In this document: positions 18,091-27,123 of the stretch, piece after piece | How the letters are laid out: every line of letters begins with the position of its first letter | Numbering within the stretch: the stretch's first letter is position 1 | Translations under genes and position numbers: made by a program | Notes under the pieces: generated by a model | The model's input: the letters and a program-made list of their open reading frames with translations, nothing else | Told to the model about the DNA's origin: nothing | The model's database searches: none | NCBI GenBank assembly: GCA_934661105.1 | Contig: CAKUIV010000001.1 | Coordinates: forward strand, 1 to 48,609 | Direction of reading: 5' to 3' | DNA from: an uncultured Ellagibacter sp. | GTDB taxonomy: Bacteria > Actinomycetota > Coriobacteriia > Coriobacteriales > Eggerthellaceae | DNA: 48,609 nt

Positions 18091-18865
18091 CCGCATGCCC
18101 GCCCCACGCGTCGAGGCGTTCCTGAACGGGAAGGCGAGGTGCGGCTTTTTCCCATGCGCGCCCGGGCCCGGCTCGCTTCGCCTCGACCGCGACGAAGCGC
18201 TCGGATACCTCGGGTACGGCAAGCAAGAACTCGAAGCCGGCCTTGCGCGACGCTTCGCGGACATCGCGAGCGAATGCGAGGAAACGCTTTCACCTGCGTT
18301 CTCGTGGGCGGCCTTTCCCGTGTCGGGCATCGTCGCGTCGGGTCAAAAGGCCGGAGTCGAGCTTGCGGGTGCGCCCGTTCGCCTTGCAGGGGAAAGCATG
18401 GCCGCGCATTTCGCGGGGGCTGCCGGGAGTGCGCTCCTTTCCTGCACGCTCGGGATGGAATCCGAGCGCGCGATCGCGCGTTACCAGGCGATAAGCCCGA
18501 CCGACGCGCTGTTCTACAATGCATGCGCGGCGGCGCTCGTCGAGGCATGCGCGAACGCGGTCGAGGCCGACATCGTCTGCAAGGCAAGCGAAGTCGGCCT
18601 CCATGCCAACTGGCGCTTCAGCCCGGGTTACGGCGATGCGCCGCTGTCGATGCAACCCGCGATCCTGCGTGCGCTCGGAGCACCGGGACATCTTGCCGTG
18701 AGCTGCACTGACAGTTTCCTGCTCGTGCCGTCGAAGAGCATCACGGCGGCGGTCGGGCTGTTCGAAGAGGGAGTGCGCGCCGACGGCGTGCGGAGAGGAT
18801 GCGCCACGTGCTCGCTTTCGCACGTGTGCGCGATACGGAAGCAAGGGAGAACGTGCCATGGTTAG
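18080..18865 (+). CDS. Stand-alone methionine synthase reactivation-domain protein with C-terminal Cys cluster
   Basis: 261 residues from a GTG at 18080 inside metF; an ATG at 18095 is an alternative, and neither has a strong ribosome binding site. The middle part resembles the AdoMet-binding reactivation domain of MetH (RLDRDEALGYLGY, LGMESERAIARYQ, RFSPGYGDAPLSMQPAIL and SLL-like VPSKSITAAVGL), which in E. coli MetH is fused at the C-terminus. The MetH here lacks that domain, and this gene sits between metF and metH, so it very likely supplies reactivation in trans. The C-terminus carries four cysteines, CATC-x5-C-x8-C, which could hold an iron-sulfur cluster or zinc. Confidence 0.88.
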   Translation: MPTSRMPAPRVEAFLNGKARCGFFPCAPGPGSLRLDRDEALGYLGYGKQELEAGLARRFADIASECEETLSPAFSWAAFPVSGIVASGQKAGVELAGAPVRLAGESMAAHFAGAAGSALLSCTLGMESERAIARYQAISPTDALFYNACAAALVEACANAVEADIVCKASEVGLHANWRFSPGYGDAPLSMQPAILRALGAPGHLAVSCTDSFLLVPSKSITAAVGLFEEGVRADGVRRGCATCSLSHVCAIRKQGRTCHG

Positions 18866-21386
18866 CGATTTGGCGGGACTTTCCATCAAAGACGATCACT
18901 TGAAACGCGCGCTCGAAGGCGTCGATTACCTGCTCATCGACGGGGCCATGGGAACGCAGATGCAGGCGCGGGGACTCGATGGGATCGAGCCGGTGCCCGA
19001 GCTTCTCTGCAAGACCCATGCCGACGACATCGCCGCGATCCACGCGTCGTACGTGAGGGCGGGAGCCGAGGTCATCACGACCAACACGTTCAGCGCCAAC
19101 CGCCTGAAGCTCGGCGACTACCTCAGCGTCGAGGAGGCCTACCGGCTCGCGGCCGATTGCGCACGAAGAGCAGGCGCGCCTTATATTGCCGGTGACATAG
19201 GGCCGACGGGCTCTCTGCTCCAGCCGATGGGAACGCTCTCATTCGACGAGGCCTACGACATCTTCGCTGAACAGGTGCGCGCTGCTGCGTCGGCGGGATG
19301 CGACCTCATCCTCATCGAGACCATGGCCGACCTGCGCGAGGCGAAGGCAGCGGTGCTCGCCGCACGCGAGAACTCGACGCTGCCGGTATTCGCCACGATG
19401 ACGTTCGGCGAAGACGGTCGGACTTTCCTCGGCACGCCGCCCGAGGTCGCAGCCGAAGTCCTTTCCTCGCTCGGTGCGCAGGCGGTGGGGCTTAACTGCT
19501 CGCTCGGGCCGAGCGAGCTTCTCGGTGCAGCTCAGGCTATGGCGCGCCGCGTGCGTTGCCCGCTTATCGTGCAACCGAACGCGGGGCTTCCCCGCATGGA
19601 GGCGGGGCAGACGCTTTTCGATGTTACGGCGGAAGAGTTCGTGAGCGCCATGTCCCCGATGCTCGATGCGGGTGCGGGAATCGTCGGCGGGTGCTGCGGG
19701 ACCTCACCGCGCTACATCGAGCTCCTTTCAAGCGAGCTTGCCTCCCGCGGTACGCCCGCGCCTCGCGATTTCAAACCGGCTTGCGTTATTGCGAGCGCCC
19801 AAGAGGCGGTTGTCCTCGAAAAGGGAACCCATGCCGTCGCCGTCGTCGGTGAACGCATCAACCCGACGGGCAAGAAGAAGCTCAAGGCGGCGCTGCGCGC
19901 GGGGGACCTCGACTACATCGTCGGCGAGGCGGTCACCCAGCGCAACGCCGGCGCCGACGTGCTCGACGTGAACGTCGGATTGCCCGAGATCGACGAGCCT
20001 GCGACGCTCGCCGCGGCGGTCGAGAAGCTTTCCGCGACGGTGACGCTTCCGCTCGTCATCGATTCGAGCGACCCCGTCGCCATCGAGCGCGTTGCGCGCA
20101 GCTACGCTGGAAAACCCCTCATCAACTCGGTCAACGGAAAACGCGAAAGCCTCGATGCGATCCTGCCGATCGCCAAGAAGTACGGATGCGCGGTCATCGG
20201 GCTCGCCCTCGACGAGGAGGGCATTCCCCCCACCGCCGAAGGCCGGTTCAAGGTTGCGGAGAAAATCGTCGCCGAGGCTGAGAGAATCGGCATCCCCCGC
20301 GAGGACATCGTGATCGACTGCCTTGTCATGGCGGCGGCCACCAACCAAAACGAGGGCATGGAGATTTTGAAGGCCGTGTCGCTTGTCAAGGAACGTCTGG
20401 GGGTGCGAACCGTGCTCGGCGTTTCCAACATCAGCTTCGGGATTCCCCAACGCTCGCTTTTGAACAGCACGTTCCTTGCAGCGGCGCTCGGGTGCGGGCT
20501 CGACTTCCCGATTCTCAACCCCTCGTCAGCACGCTACATGGACACGGTGGCCGCTTTCCGCGTGCTCAACGCGCAGGACGCAGGAGCGACGCGCTACATC
20601 GAGCGCTACGCCGACGCGTCCGACCCCTACACGGCTCCCGCCGGCACGCACGCCACGTCGGCGGGAACGCGCGAAGGGACGGCTTTCGCACCCCCCTCGA
20701 AGGCCGCGTGCCCTATCGAGGTGCCGGAAAATCTTGCGCACGAGAAAGAAGCGGTCGAGGGCGTCGTCGATCTCATCATGTCGGGGCGGAAGGGGCCGAT
20801 GGGCGCGGCGACCGAGAACCTTCTCGAAACATGCGACGCGCTCGACGTCGTGAACGAGGTATTCATTCCGACACTCGACGTCGTCGGGCAGAAGTTCGAT
20901 TCGGGAGCTTTCTTCCTTCCCCAGCTCATGGCTTCGGCAGAAGCGGTGAAGGCGGGCTTCGACGTTGTGCGCGAGCACATGGGCGATGCCGAGACGGCAA
21001 CCGACGATGCGCGCGCGATCATCGTGGCCACGGTGCGCGGCGACATCCACGACATCGGCAAGAACATCGTGAAGATGCTGCTTGAAAACTACGGCTACCG
21101 CGTGATCGACCTGGGACGCGACGTGGATCCGAACGAGATTCTCCGCGTGGTGAAGGAAGAGGGCGTTCGTCTCGTCGGCCTTTCGGCCCTCATGACGACG
21201 ACGGTCAAGGCCATGGAGGAGACGATCGAGCTCATTCACACGGAAGCTCCCGGATGCGCCGTGTTCGTGGGCGGTGCGGTTCTCACGCCGGAATATGCCG
21301 AGCAAATCCACGCCGACCACTACAGCAAGGATGCCGCCGATTCGGCTCGCTTTGCCGAGGAGTATTTTGCGAGCATCGGCTTATAG
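18858..21386 (+). CDS. metH: Cobalamin-dependent methionine synthase, without reactivation domain
   Basis: 842 residues, against about 1,200 for full-length MetH. Domain order: homocysteine-binding barrel (20-295, zinc cysteines C214 and C279-C280 in GGCCGTSP), folate-binding barrel (325-580, GERINPTGKK, DVNVGLPEID), an Ala/Thr/Pro linker (588-625), B12 cap helices (about 625-710) and B12-binding Rossmann domain with GDIHDIGKNIV (H731 ligand to cobalt). The reactivation domain is absent and encoded by the preceding gene, whose last 8 bases overlap this start. The ATG at 18858 has an AGGGAGAA site inside that gene. It ends the plus-strand operon. Confidence 0.96.
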   Translation: MVSDLAGLSIKDDHLKRALEGVDYLLIDGAMGTQMQARGLDGIEPVPELLCKTHADDIAAIHASYVRAGAEVITTNTFSANRLKLGDYLSVEEAYRLAADCARRAGAPYIAGDIGPTGSLLQPMGTLSFDEAYDIFAEQVRAAASAGCDLILIETMADLREAKAAVLAARENSTLPVFATMTFGEDGRTFLGTPPEVAAEVLSSLGAQAVGLNCSLGPSELLGAAQAMARRVRCPLIVQPNAGLPRMEAGQTLFDVTAEEFVSAMSPMLDAGAGIVGGCCGTSPRYIELLSSELASRGTPAPRDFKPACVIASAQEAVVLEKGTHAVAVVGERINPTGKKKLKAALRAGDLDYIVGEAVTQRNAGADVLDVNVGLPEIDEPATLAAAVEKLSATVTLPLVIDSSDPVAIERVARSYAGKPLINSVNGKRESLDAILPIAKKYGCAVIGLALDEEGIPPTAEGRFKVAEKIVAEAERIGIPREDIVIDCLVMAAATNQNEGMEILKAVSLVKERLGVRTVLGVSNISFGIPQRSLLNSTFLAAALGCGLDFPILNPSSARYMDTVAAFRVLNAQDAGATRYIERYADASDPYTAPAGTHATSAGTREGTAFAPPSKAACPIEVPENLAHEKEAVEGVVDLIMSGRKGPMGAATENLLETCDALDVVNEVFIPTLDVVGQKFDSGAFFLPQLMASAEAVKAGFDVVREHMGDAETATDDARAIIVATVRGDIHDIGKNIVKMLLENYGYRVIDLGRDVDPNEILRVVKEEGVRLVGLSALMTTTVKAMEETIELIHTEAPGCAVFVGGAVLTPEYAEQIHADHYSKDAADSARFAEEYFASIGL

Positions 21387-21421
21387 CAGGGCTTCAAAGC
21401 CCATCCTAAGCAGTCGAAACG

Positions 21422-21472
21422 AAAAGGCGCCCCTCATCGACATGCTCATCGCACGCATCGGCGAGGGGCGCC
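21422..21472 (-). terminator. Terminator of mtaB (convergent with metH)
   Basis: Perfect 10-bp stem (GGCGCCCCTC at 21426-21435, GAGGGGCGCC at 21463-21472) with a 27-base loop. On the minus strand it is followed by TTTTCGTTTC, fitting an intrinsic terminator for mtaB. On the plus strand no T-run follows, so metH termination is less clear. Confidence 0.65.
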
Positions 21473-21504
21473 GTGCATCCAAGGTGAAAGGGTCGGCTCT
21501 CTCG

Positions 21505-22737
21505 TCAGAGAACGACTTCGACGATGTCGCCGGAGCTCGCACCTTCGGGGGCGGGAACCTCGAAGTAGCTCTCGGTGAGCGCGATGCCCTCCCCTTCCAC
21601 GATAGCAAGCTCGCTCGTGCCGCGACGCCGCTCGAGCTCGGCCGCGCGCAGCTCATCGGCAAGGTTTCTCAAACGAGCTGCCCGCTGCGTCTTCGTTTCA
21701 GGCGAAATCTGATCGGTTCGCGCCGCAGCGGGCGTTCCCGAGCGCGGCGAATAGGGAAACACATGGATCTTCGAGAAACGGCACGCGCGCGCAAGGTCGA
21801 GCGTCTGCTCGAACTCCTCTGCGGTCTCACCCGGAAAACCGCAGATGATATCTGTTGAAAGGGACAGCTTCGGCACGCGCTCGTAGAGCCTATCGACGAG
21901 AGAGGCGAAATACTCCGCGGTGTAGGGCCGGTGCATCTCGTGCAGCACCTTCGTCGAACCCGACTGAAGCGGCAGGTGCAGATGGCGGCAGATGCGACCC
22001 TTCGACTCCGCCAGCACGTCGATGAGCTCGTCGTCGACGTCTCGTGGCTCGATCGAGGAGATGCGGAAGCGCGTGGGGAGGCGTCGGCCACTTGCAGGCT
22101 GCTCGGTTTCGACAAGGAGTCGTTTCAGCAGGTCGGGAAGGCGCACTGCGTTTTCGCTTCCCCTGTCGCCCGAACAGTACGACCCGAGGTTGATCCCGGT
22201 AAGGACGATTTCCCCCACGCCCGCGGCGCTGAGCGCCTTGCATTTCGCGATTACCGCGTCGGCATCGACGCTCGCCGCACGTCCGCGGGCGACGTGCACG
22301 ATGCAGTAGGTGCAGGCGTTGTTGCACCCGTCCTGCACCTTCACGCCAACGCGCGTCCTAAAGCCCTCGCCGACGGGAAGCGCCTTGCCGTGCATGGCGG
22401 AGGCGTCGCCGAATGCGCCCGCTTCGATCGCTGAGGCGAGCGCGGACTTTCCCATGACCCGAATGCGGCTGCTCATCTGCGTGAAGACGTCGGCATCGAT
22501 CGCTGCGGCGCACCCCGTCACCACAACGGTGGCGCATGCGTTTGCGCGCAGTGCGTGGCGCACCGCCTTGCGCGTCTTCTTCTCGGCTTCCCCGGTCACG
22601 GTGCAGGTGTTCACGACGATGAGATCGGCATCCTGCTCGGATGACTCGGCGCATCCGCAGGCGGAAAGCGAAGACGAGAACGCATCGGACTCGACGCGAT
22701 TCACCTTGCATCCCAAATTCACGATTGCATAGTTCAT
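21505..22737 (-). CDS. mtaB: tRNA t6A37 methylthiotransferase MtaB
   Basis: 410 residues from the ATG at 22735-22737, which overlaps the rsmE stop as ATGA. The start MNYAIVNLGCKVNRVES with LGCKVN is diagnostic for the MtaB/YqeV branch. The N-terminal domain cysteines are C10, C45 and C76; the radical-SAM CxxxCxxC is C138, C142 and C145 (DGCNNACTYC). A TRAM-like end closes the protein. It turns N6-threonylcarbamoyl-adenosine 37 of tRNA into its methylthio form. Together with rimO at the window's left edge, two methylthiotransferases are present. Confidence 0.94.
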   Translation of the reverse strand: MNYAIVNLGCKVNRVESDAFSSSLSACGCAESSEQDADLIVVNTCTVTGEAEKKTRKAVRHALRANACATVVVTGCAAAIDADVFTQMSSRIRVMGKSALASAIEAGAFGDASAMHGKALPVGEGFRTRVGVKVQDGCNNACTYCIVHVARGRAASVDADAVIAKCKALSAAGVGEIVLTGINLGSYCSGDRGSENAVRLPDLLKRLLVETEQPASGRRLPTRFRISSIEPRDVDDELIDVLAESKGRICRHLHLPLQSGSTKVLHEMHRPYTAEYFASLVDRLYERVPKLSLSTDIICGFPGETAEEFEQTLDLARACRFSKIHVFPYSPRSGTPAAARTDQISPETKTQRAARLRNLADELRAAELERRRGTSELAIVEGEGIALTESYFEVPAPEGASSGDIVEVVL

Positions 22738-23528
22738 GAGCGCTTCCCCAATCCGCCGAGCTCGTAGAGGACGAGCGCCGGAGCGACGAGGCCGGCCGTT
22801 TCGGTTCGCAAGATCGAAGACCCCAAGCTCACAAGCGCGCTTCGGGAATTGCATGCGAGCAATGCGTCGACTTCGCGCGAAGAAAGCCCGCCTTCCGGGC
22901 CAACGACGACGGCGACAACGGCTTCAGACGCTTCGCAACCCGTCTTGTCGAGTGCGCGCGCAAGCGCCGATGCGAGACAAGCCGTTTCAGGTGCTTCTTC
23001 CCAGCATACGAGCACCGTCGTCGCCTCGGCAAGCTCTTTGCAAGCCGTATCGAGACGTGCCGGCTCGAGAACCTGGGGAATGCGAGGCTGCCCGGATTGC
23101 ATCGCCGCGCTCTTTGCGATGGCGTCCCACCGTTTCATGCGCGTCGCCGTCTTCTTCGCATCGAGCTTCACGATCGAGCGTTCGCACATGAGTGGCAGGA
23201 ATGTCGACACGCCGAGCTCGGTCGCATGGCGAATGACGGAATCCATCTTCTCGCCCTTCGCCATGCCTTGGACGAGCATGACGCGAGGACGTTTTCGAGG
23301 CGCGTCGAGATGTTGCGCGATGGCGACGATCGGTGTTGCGCCGTCGAACCCGCGGATCTCGCATTCGAAATAATCGCTCGCGGCGTCGACGACGGCGATG
23401 TGCTCGCCGAGCGCCAGCCGCAGCACGCGGAGGTGCTTCTCGTCGTCGGGAGAGAGATCGAGCGGGAACTCTTCGTTTTGCTCGTCGGCGATGACCTGGT
23501 TTTCCAGGAAGAATCGTTGCAGGGACAT
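22734..23528 (-). CDS. rsmE: 16S rRNA m3U1498 methyltransferase RsmE
   Basis: 264 residues from the ATG at 23526-23528 (MSLQRFFLENQ), with AAAGG about six bases upstream; a TTG four codons earlier is possible. The N-terminal PUA-like part has HLRVLRLALGEHIAVVD. The knotted SPOUT methyltransferase domain has KGEKMDSVIRHATELGV, the AdoMet loop VVVGPEGGLSSREVDAL and SLGSSILRTETA. It is downstream of dnaJ behind a terminator-like hairpin, the same dnaJ-rsmE-mtaB order as in Firmicutes. Confidence 0.95.
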   Translation of the reverse strand: MSLQRFFLENQVIADEQNEEFPLDLSPDDEKHLRVLRLALGEHIAVVDAASDYFECEIRGFDGATPIVAIAQHLDAPRKRPRVMLVQGMAKGEKMDSVIRHATELGVSTFLPLMCERSIVKLDAKKTATRMKRWDAIAKSAAMQSGQPRIPQVLEPARLDTACKELAEATTVLVCWEEAPETACLASALARALDKTGCEASEAVVAVVVGPEGGLSSREVDALLACNSRSALVSLGSSILRTETAGLVAPALVLYELGGLGKRS

Positions 23529-23544
23529 AATGCCTTTCAAGAGG

Positions 23545-23573
23545 AAAAGCCGCCAGGCGCAAAGCCCGGCGGC
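23545..23573 (-). terminator. Terminator/attenuator after dnaJ
   Basis: 10-bp stem with one G-U pair in the minus-strand RNA (arms 23549-23558 and 23564-23573), 5-base loop, then TTTT at 23548-23545. It stands between the dnaJ stop and the rsmE start and would lower read-through into rsmE. Confidence 0.7.
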
Positions 23574-23581
23574 ATGGGGAA

Positions 23582-24712
23582 CTAGCTCAGTGAGTCGCGA
23601 AGCTTTTGAAGCGGGCTGCGCGGGGCGGAGACCTTTTCACCCATTTCCTCGGCAAGCTTCTCGAGCATCTCGCGCTGTTTCTTCGAAACCTTCTTCGGAA
23701 TGACGACGTTGATGTGAACGAACATGTCGCCGCGCGTCTCGCTGCGCAGGCGCGGCATGCCCTTGCCCTTCACGCGCACGACCTGCTCGTTCTGGCAGCC
23801 TGCGGGGATGCGAACCTCGACGGTTTCGTCGGCGAGGATGCCGTCGATTTCGATCTCGGCACCGAGGATCGCCTGGATGAACGACACGTTCGCACGCGCA
23901 TGCAGGTCGTCCCCGTCGCGCTCGAAGAATTCGTGGGGCTGCACGCGGCAGGTCACGATGAGGTCGCCCGACGCGGCACCGCGGATGCCGGCCTCGCCGA
24001 AGCCCCCGACACGGAGTTGCTGGCCGTCGCGGATGCCTGCGGGCACTTTCACCGTGACGCGCTGACGGTCGGGAACACGGCCCTGACCTTCGCATTCGGG
24101 GCAGGGATTTTCGATTGTCTTGCCCGTGCCGCCGCACTTCTTGCAGGTCGTCGCGGTTTGCATGTCGCCGAGGAACGTGCGCTGCACGCTGACGACGCGC
24201 CCCCGTCCGCCGCACTCAGGGCACGTGACTTCCTTGCCGCCTTCACCCATGCCCGTGCCGCCGCAGTCGGCGCAGGGCGCCAGGCGGTCGTACACGATTT
24301 CCTTTTCGACGCCCGAGGCCACTTCCTCAAGGGTGATTCGCAGACCGACACCCATGTCACGGCCTTCTTGGCGCGCAGGGCGCCCGCCCTGCCCCTGTCC
24401 ACCGAAGAACGAGCTGAAGATGTCGCCCATGCCGCCGAAGCCGCCGCCGAACAAATCGTCGAAGTCGACGTAGCCGCCGGCGCCGCCGCCCGCAGCACCG
24501 GGAATGGTGCCGAAACGGTCGTACTGCGCGCGCTTGTTTGCGTCCGACAGCACGTCATAGGCCTCGTTCAGCTCTTTGAACTGGTCCTCCGCATCGGGAG
24601 CCTTGTTCACGTCGGGATGCAGCTCACGTGCACGGCGACGGAACGCCTTCTTGATTTCGGCATCGGAGGCATCTTTCGGCACTCCGAGAATCTCGTATAG
24701 ATCCTTGGCCAT
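23582..24712 (-). CDS. dnaJ: Chaperone protein DnaJ
   Basis: 376 residues. The J domain (1-70) has YEILGVPKDASDAEIKKAFR and the HPD triad in ELHPDVNKAP. A Gly/Phe-rich stretch contains the FGGGFGGMGDIFSSFFGG region. Four zinc-finger repeats follow (CADCGGTGMG, CPECGGRGRV, CKKCGGTGKT, CPECEGQGRV), then the C-terminal substrate-binding and dimerisation domains. It is a complete type I DnaJ, working with DnaK. It is co-directional with hrcA 66 bases upstream; dnaK and grpE are not in the window. Confidence 0.97.
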   Translation of the reverse strand: MAKDLYEILGVPKDASDAEIKKAFRRRARELHPDVNKAPDAEDQFKELNEAYDVLSDANKRAQYDRFGTIPGAAGGGAGGYVDFDDLFGGGFGGMGDIFSSFFGGQGQGGRPARQEGRDMGVGLRITLEEVASGVEKEIVYDRLAPCADCGGTGMGEGGKEVTCPECGGRGRVVSVQRTFLGDMQTATTCKKCGGTGKTIENPCPECEGQGRVPDRQRVTVKVPAGIRDGQQLRVGGFGEAGIRGAASGDLIVTCRVQPHEFFERDGDDLHARANVSFIQAILGAEIEIDGILADETVEVRIPAGCQNEQVVRVKGKGMPRLRSETRGDMFVHINVVIPKKVSKKQREMLEKLAEEMGEKVSAPRSPLQKLRDSLS

Positions 24713-24778
24713 TTCCTTAAAGCCTTTCTCGCTCTCTCGTCGCGGCCTGCATGCTTCGCTCAGGCCGTCCCGTAACTC

Positions 24779-25792
24779 CTAGATATCGTCGAGCGCCGCG
24801 CGTGCCGCGCGGACCGCCTGGATAACCTTCGAATAGTCCATGCGCGTCGGACCGATGACGGCCACCACGCCCTCGGCATCTCCCCTGCCGTAGCGGCTTG
24901 CGACAACCGACACGCCCGAAAGCCCCGCCGTCTTGTTCTCGCGCCCGATATGGACCGAAAGATCGTCGGACGATGCCGCATGGTCGAGGATATGAAGCAG
25001 CATCGTGTCGTCCTCGAGAACCTGCATGAGCGGCAGCACCGCATCCGAGCTGGAGAATTCGGGCTGCGTGAGCAAGGCGCTCATTCCAAGGCGATGCGTG
25101 CGGCCGGTTTGGCCTTCCTGGATGCACGAGAGCACCTCGTCGAGCACCGTGCGCACGAGCGGGTCGGTGAAAGCCGTGCGCATGCTCTGCAAAAGCCCCG
25201 ATTCGACGTCGGCAAGCGATTTCCCGCAGAGCAGCTCGCCGAGAAGCACCTGAACGCGAGCCAAATCCTCCGCGGCAACCGGAGCCGTGAAGTCGATTTG
25301 GCGGTTGAACACGCTACCGTCCTCGGTGACCACGATGCAGATGGCGCGCACATCGGAAAGGGACACGAGCGTGATCTGCTTGATACGTATGGCGAGCACC
25401 GACGGCGCAAGCACGATAGACAGGCAATCGGTGAGCCTCGCAAGCGCGCTCGAAGTCTGCTCGAGAAGCGAATCGAGCTCGGACGCACTGCGCTTCAACT
25501 CTTCGGTGACTTTACGGTAGCGTTGCTCGTCAGGCGCGGTGCCCGTAGCGAGCAGGTTGTCGACGAACGCGCGATACCCGAAATCGGTCGGGATGCGCCC
25601 GGCTGAGGTGTGCGGTTGCGCGATGTAGCCTTCGTCTTCGAGGATGGAAAGCTCGTTGCGCACCGTTGCCGAGCTGACGCCGAGCTGGTAACGCTCGGTG
25701 AGCGTTCGCGACCCGACCGGCAACGCACGTGCCACGTACTCCTCGATCAGCGCCGCCAAAACACGTTGTCTTCTGTCTGAGAGCATGGTCAC
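24779..25792 (-). CDS. hrcA: Heat-inducible transcription repressor HrcA
   Basis: 337 residues. The winged-helix N-terminus has LSDRRQRVLAALIEEYVARALPVGSRTL and SSATVRNELSILEDEGYI, standard HrcA sequence, then a GAF-like domain with a dimerisation insert. It represses heat-shock operons by binding the CIRCE operator, aided by GroEL. The start is a GTG at 25790-25792 with AAGGGGTGAA nearby; an ATG at 25784-25786 is equally possible. A CIRCE-like element overlaps its own promoter 46 bases upstream, so hrcA and dnaJ are likely autoregulated. Confidence 0.95.
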   Translation of the reverse strand: MTMLSDRRQRVLAALIEEYVARALPVGSRTLTERYQLGVSSATVRNELSILEDEGYIAQPHTSAGRIPTDFGYRAFVDNLLATGTAPDEQRYRKVTEELKRSASELDSLLEQTSSALARLTDCLSIVLAPSVLAIRIKQITLVSLSDVRAICIVVTEDGSVFNRQIDFTAPVAAEDLARVQVLLGELLCGKSLADVESGLLQSMRTAFTDPLVRTVLDEVLSCIQEGQTGRTHRLGMSALLTQPEFSSSDAVLPLMQVLEDDTMLLHILDHAASSDDLSVHIGRENKTAGLSGVSVVASRYGRGDAEGVVAVIGPTRMDYSKVIQAVRAARAALDDI

Positions 25793-25834
25793 TTCACCCC
25801 TTTGCGTTACTTCAAGACGCCATGCCGAAAAGCC

Positions 25835-25864
25835 ATTCTAGCAGCCGAGGCGCGGGAGTGCTAA
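25835..25864 (-). promoter_or_regulatory. hrcA promoter overlapped by a CIRCE-like operator
   Basis: The operator is CTAGCAGCC (25838-25846), a 9-base spacer and GAGTGCTAA (25856-25864). The right arm matches the CIRCE consensus exactly; the left arm matches 6 of 9. On the minus strand the element overlaps a promoter with TTAGCA (-35, 25859-25864), an 18-base spacer and TAGAAT (-10, 25835-25840), so a bound repressor would cover it. Confidence 0.75.
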
Positions 25865-25938
25865 TAAAAACGGCAAGCGTTGGGCATTCTTGACGTATGC
25901 GTCATACTCAGGTGCCTGCGCGACGTGCGTCGAGATGC

Positions 25939-27048
25939 TTACGCCAGGTCGAACAGCTCGCCGTAAAGTTCATTGCCGCAGAGCCACCCGCGCTCGGTCG
26001 GGACGAAGCGGTCGCCGCGCATCTCGGCGAGACCCTCTTCCTGAAGATGGGCGAGCGCGTCGTCGAGGCGCGGAAGAAGCGGGCGCGCCCGGTCGATGAG
26101 CTCCTTCGACACGCCGCGAGTCATGCGCATGCCGAGCATGAGGTCTTCCGCCGCCATCTGCGCGGGGTTCAGATCGTCGGTCACCTGGCCGTCGGTCACG
26201 CGCATGCGACGGCTTTCGTTCTGGGTCATCGTGGCGGCGCTGCGCCCAAGCCCTAGATAAGGGACGCCGGTCCAGTACGAGACGTTGTGTTTGCACTCGA
26301 AACCCGGTTTCGCGTAGCTCGCCACCTCGTAACGCGTGAAACCAGCCCCGCGCAAAAGGCTTTCCGCAAGCTCCATCTGCTCGGCCTCGACATCGTCATC
26401 GGGCTCGGGAAGCTCGCCTGAGAGCACCATGCGGTCGAACGGCGTGTGCGGCTCGATGGTGAGGGGGTACACGCTTACGTGGGAAACGCCGAGGGAAATG
26501 GCCCGCTCCACGCTTTCCCTGAAGCTTTTCGCGCTCTGACCGGGAATTCCGCACATGAGGTCAACGCTCACGTTCTCGAACCGCTCATGCGCGCACTCGA
26601 TTGCCCGCACCGCGTCGCTCGCCGTGTGAGCGCGGCCGAGCGTTTTGAGCACGTCGTCGTCGAAGCTCTGCACGCCGATGGAAAGGCGGTTCACGCCAAG
26701 AGCCCAGACATCTCGCACCATGTTCGCCGTCAGGCTCTCGGGGTTCGCCTCCATCGTGCATTCGACGTCGGGCTCGAGGTGCATCGACGTCGAAAGCGCG
26801 TAGAGCAGCATCGAGAGCCTCGAAGCGCCCACGAAGCTCGGGGTTCCGCCGCCGAGGTACACCGTCTCGATCGCCCCGAGCTCGCCTTCCCGTGATTTGC
26901 GACGAATCGAAAGGCAGAGCTCCTCGACGTACTCGTCGATGGCGGCGTCGTCCTTGCGCGCGGCGCGCGTCGTGAAGTCGCAGTATGCGCATCGCTTCAC
27001 GCAGAACGGGATGTGCAGGTAGAGCGCTTTGTAGGGGTCGTGCGGCAT
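25939..27048 (-). CDS. hemW: HemW-type radical SAM protein (heme chaperone)
   Basis: 369 residues. The radical-SAM motif is IPFCVKRCAYCDF (C16, C20, C23); the YCDF ending, without the fourth cysteine of HemN (YCxC), marks the HemW group, which inserts heme rather than oxidising coproporphyrinogen. YLGGGTPSF, EANPESLT, GVNRLSIGVQSF and DLMCGIPGQS follow in the expected order. The ATG at 27046-27048 has GAGAGGAAA upstream. Genomes often annotate it as an oxygen-independent coproporphyrinogen oxidase. It follows dusB and precedes hrcA, a usual hemW-hrcA-dnaJ order. Confidence 0.93.
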   Translation of the reverse strand: MPHDPYKALYLHIPFCVKRCAYCDFTTRAARKDDAAIDEYVEELCLSIRRKSREGELGAIETVYLGGGTPSFVGASRLSMLLYALSTSMHLEPDVECTMEANPESLTANMVRDVWALGVNRLSIGVQSFDDDVLKTLGRAHTASDAVRAIECAHERFENVSVDLMCGIPGQSAKSFRESVERAISLGVSHVSVYPLTIEPHTPFDRMVLSGELPEPDDDVEAEQMELAESLLRGAGFTRYEVASYAKPGFECKHNVSYWTGVPYLGLGRSAATMTQNESRRMRVTDGQVTDDLNPAQMAAEDLMLGMRMTRGVSKELIDRARPLLPRLDDALAHLQEEGLAEMRGDRFVPTERGWLCGNELYGELFDLA

Positions 27049-27123
27049 GGGCGTTTCCTCTCATCGTTCGCGGTGCTATGGTCGCGAAGGCGGCAGGCAC
27101 CACGCTGAACGTTCGCAGCTTTC

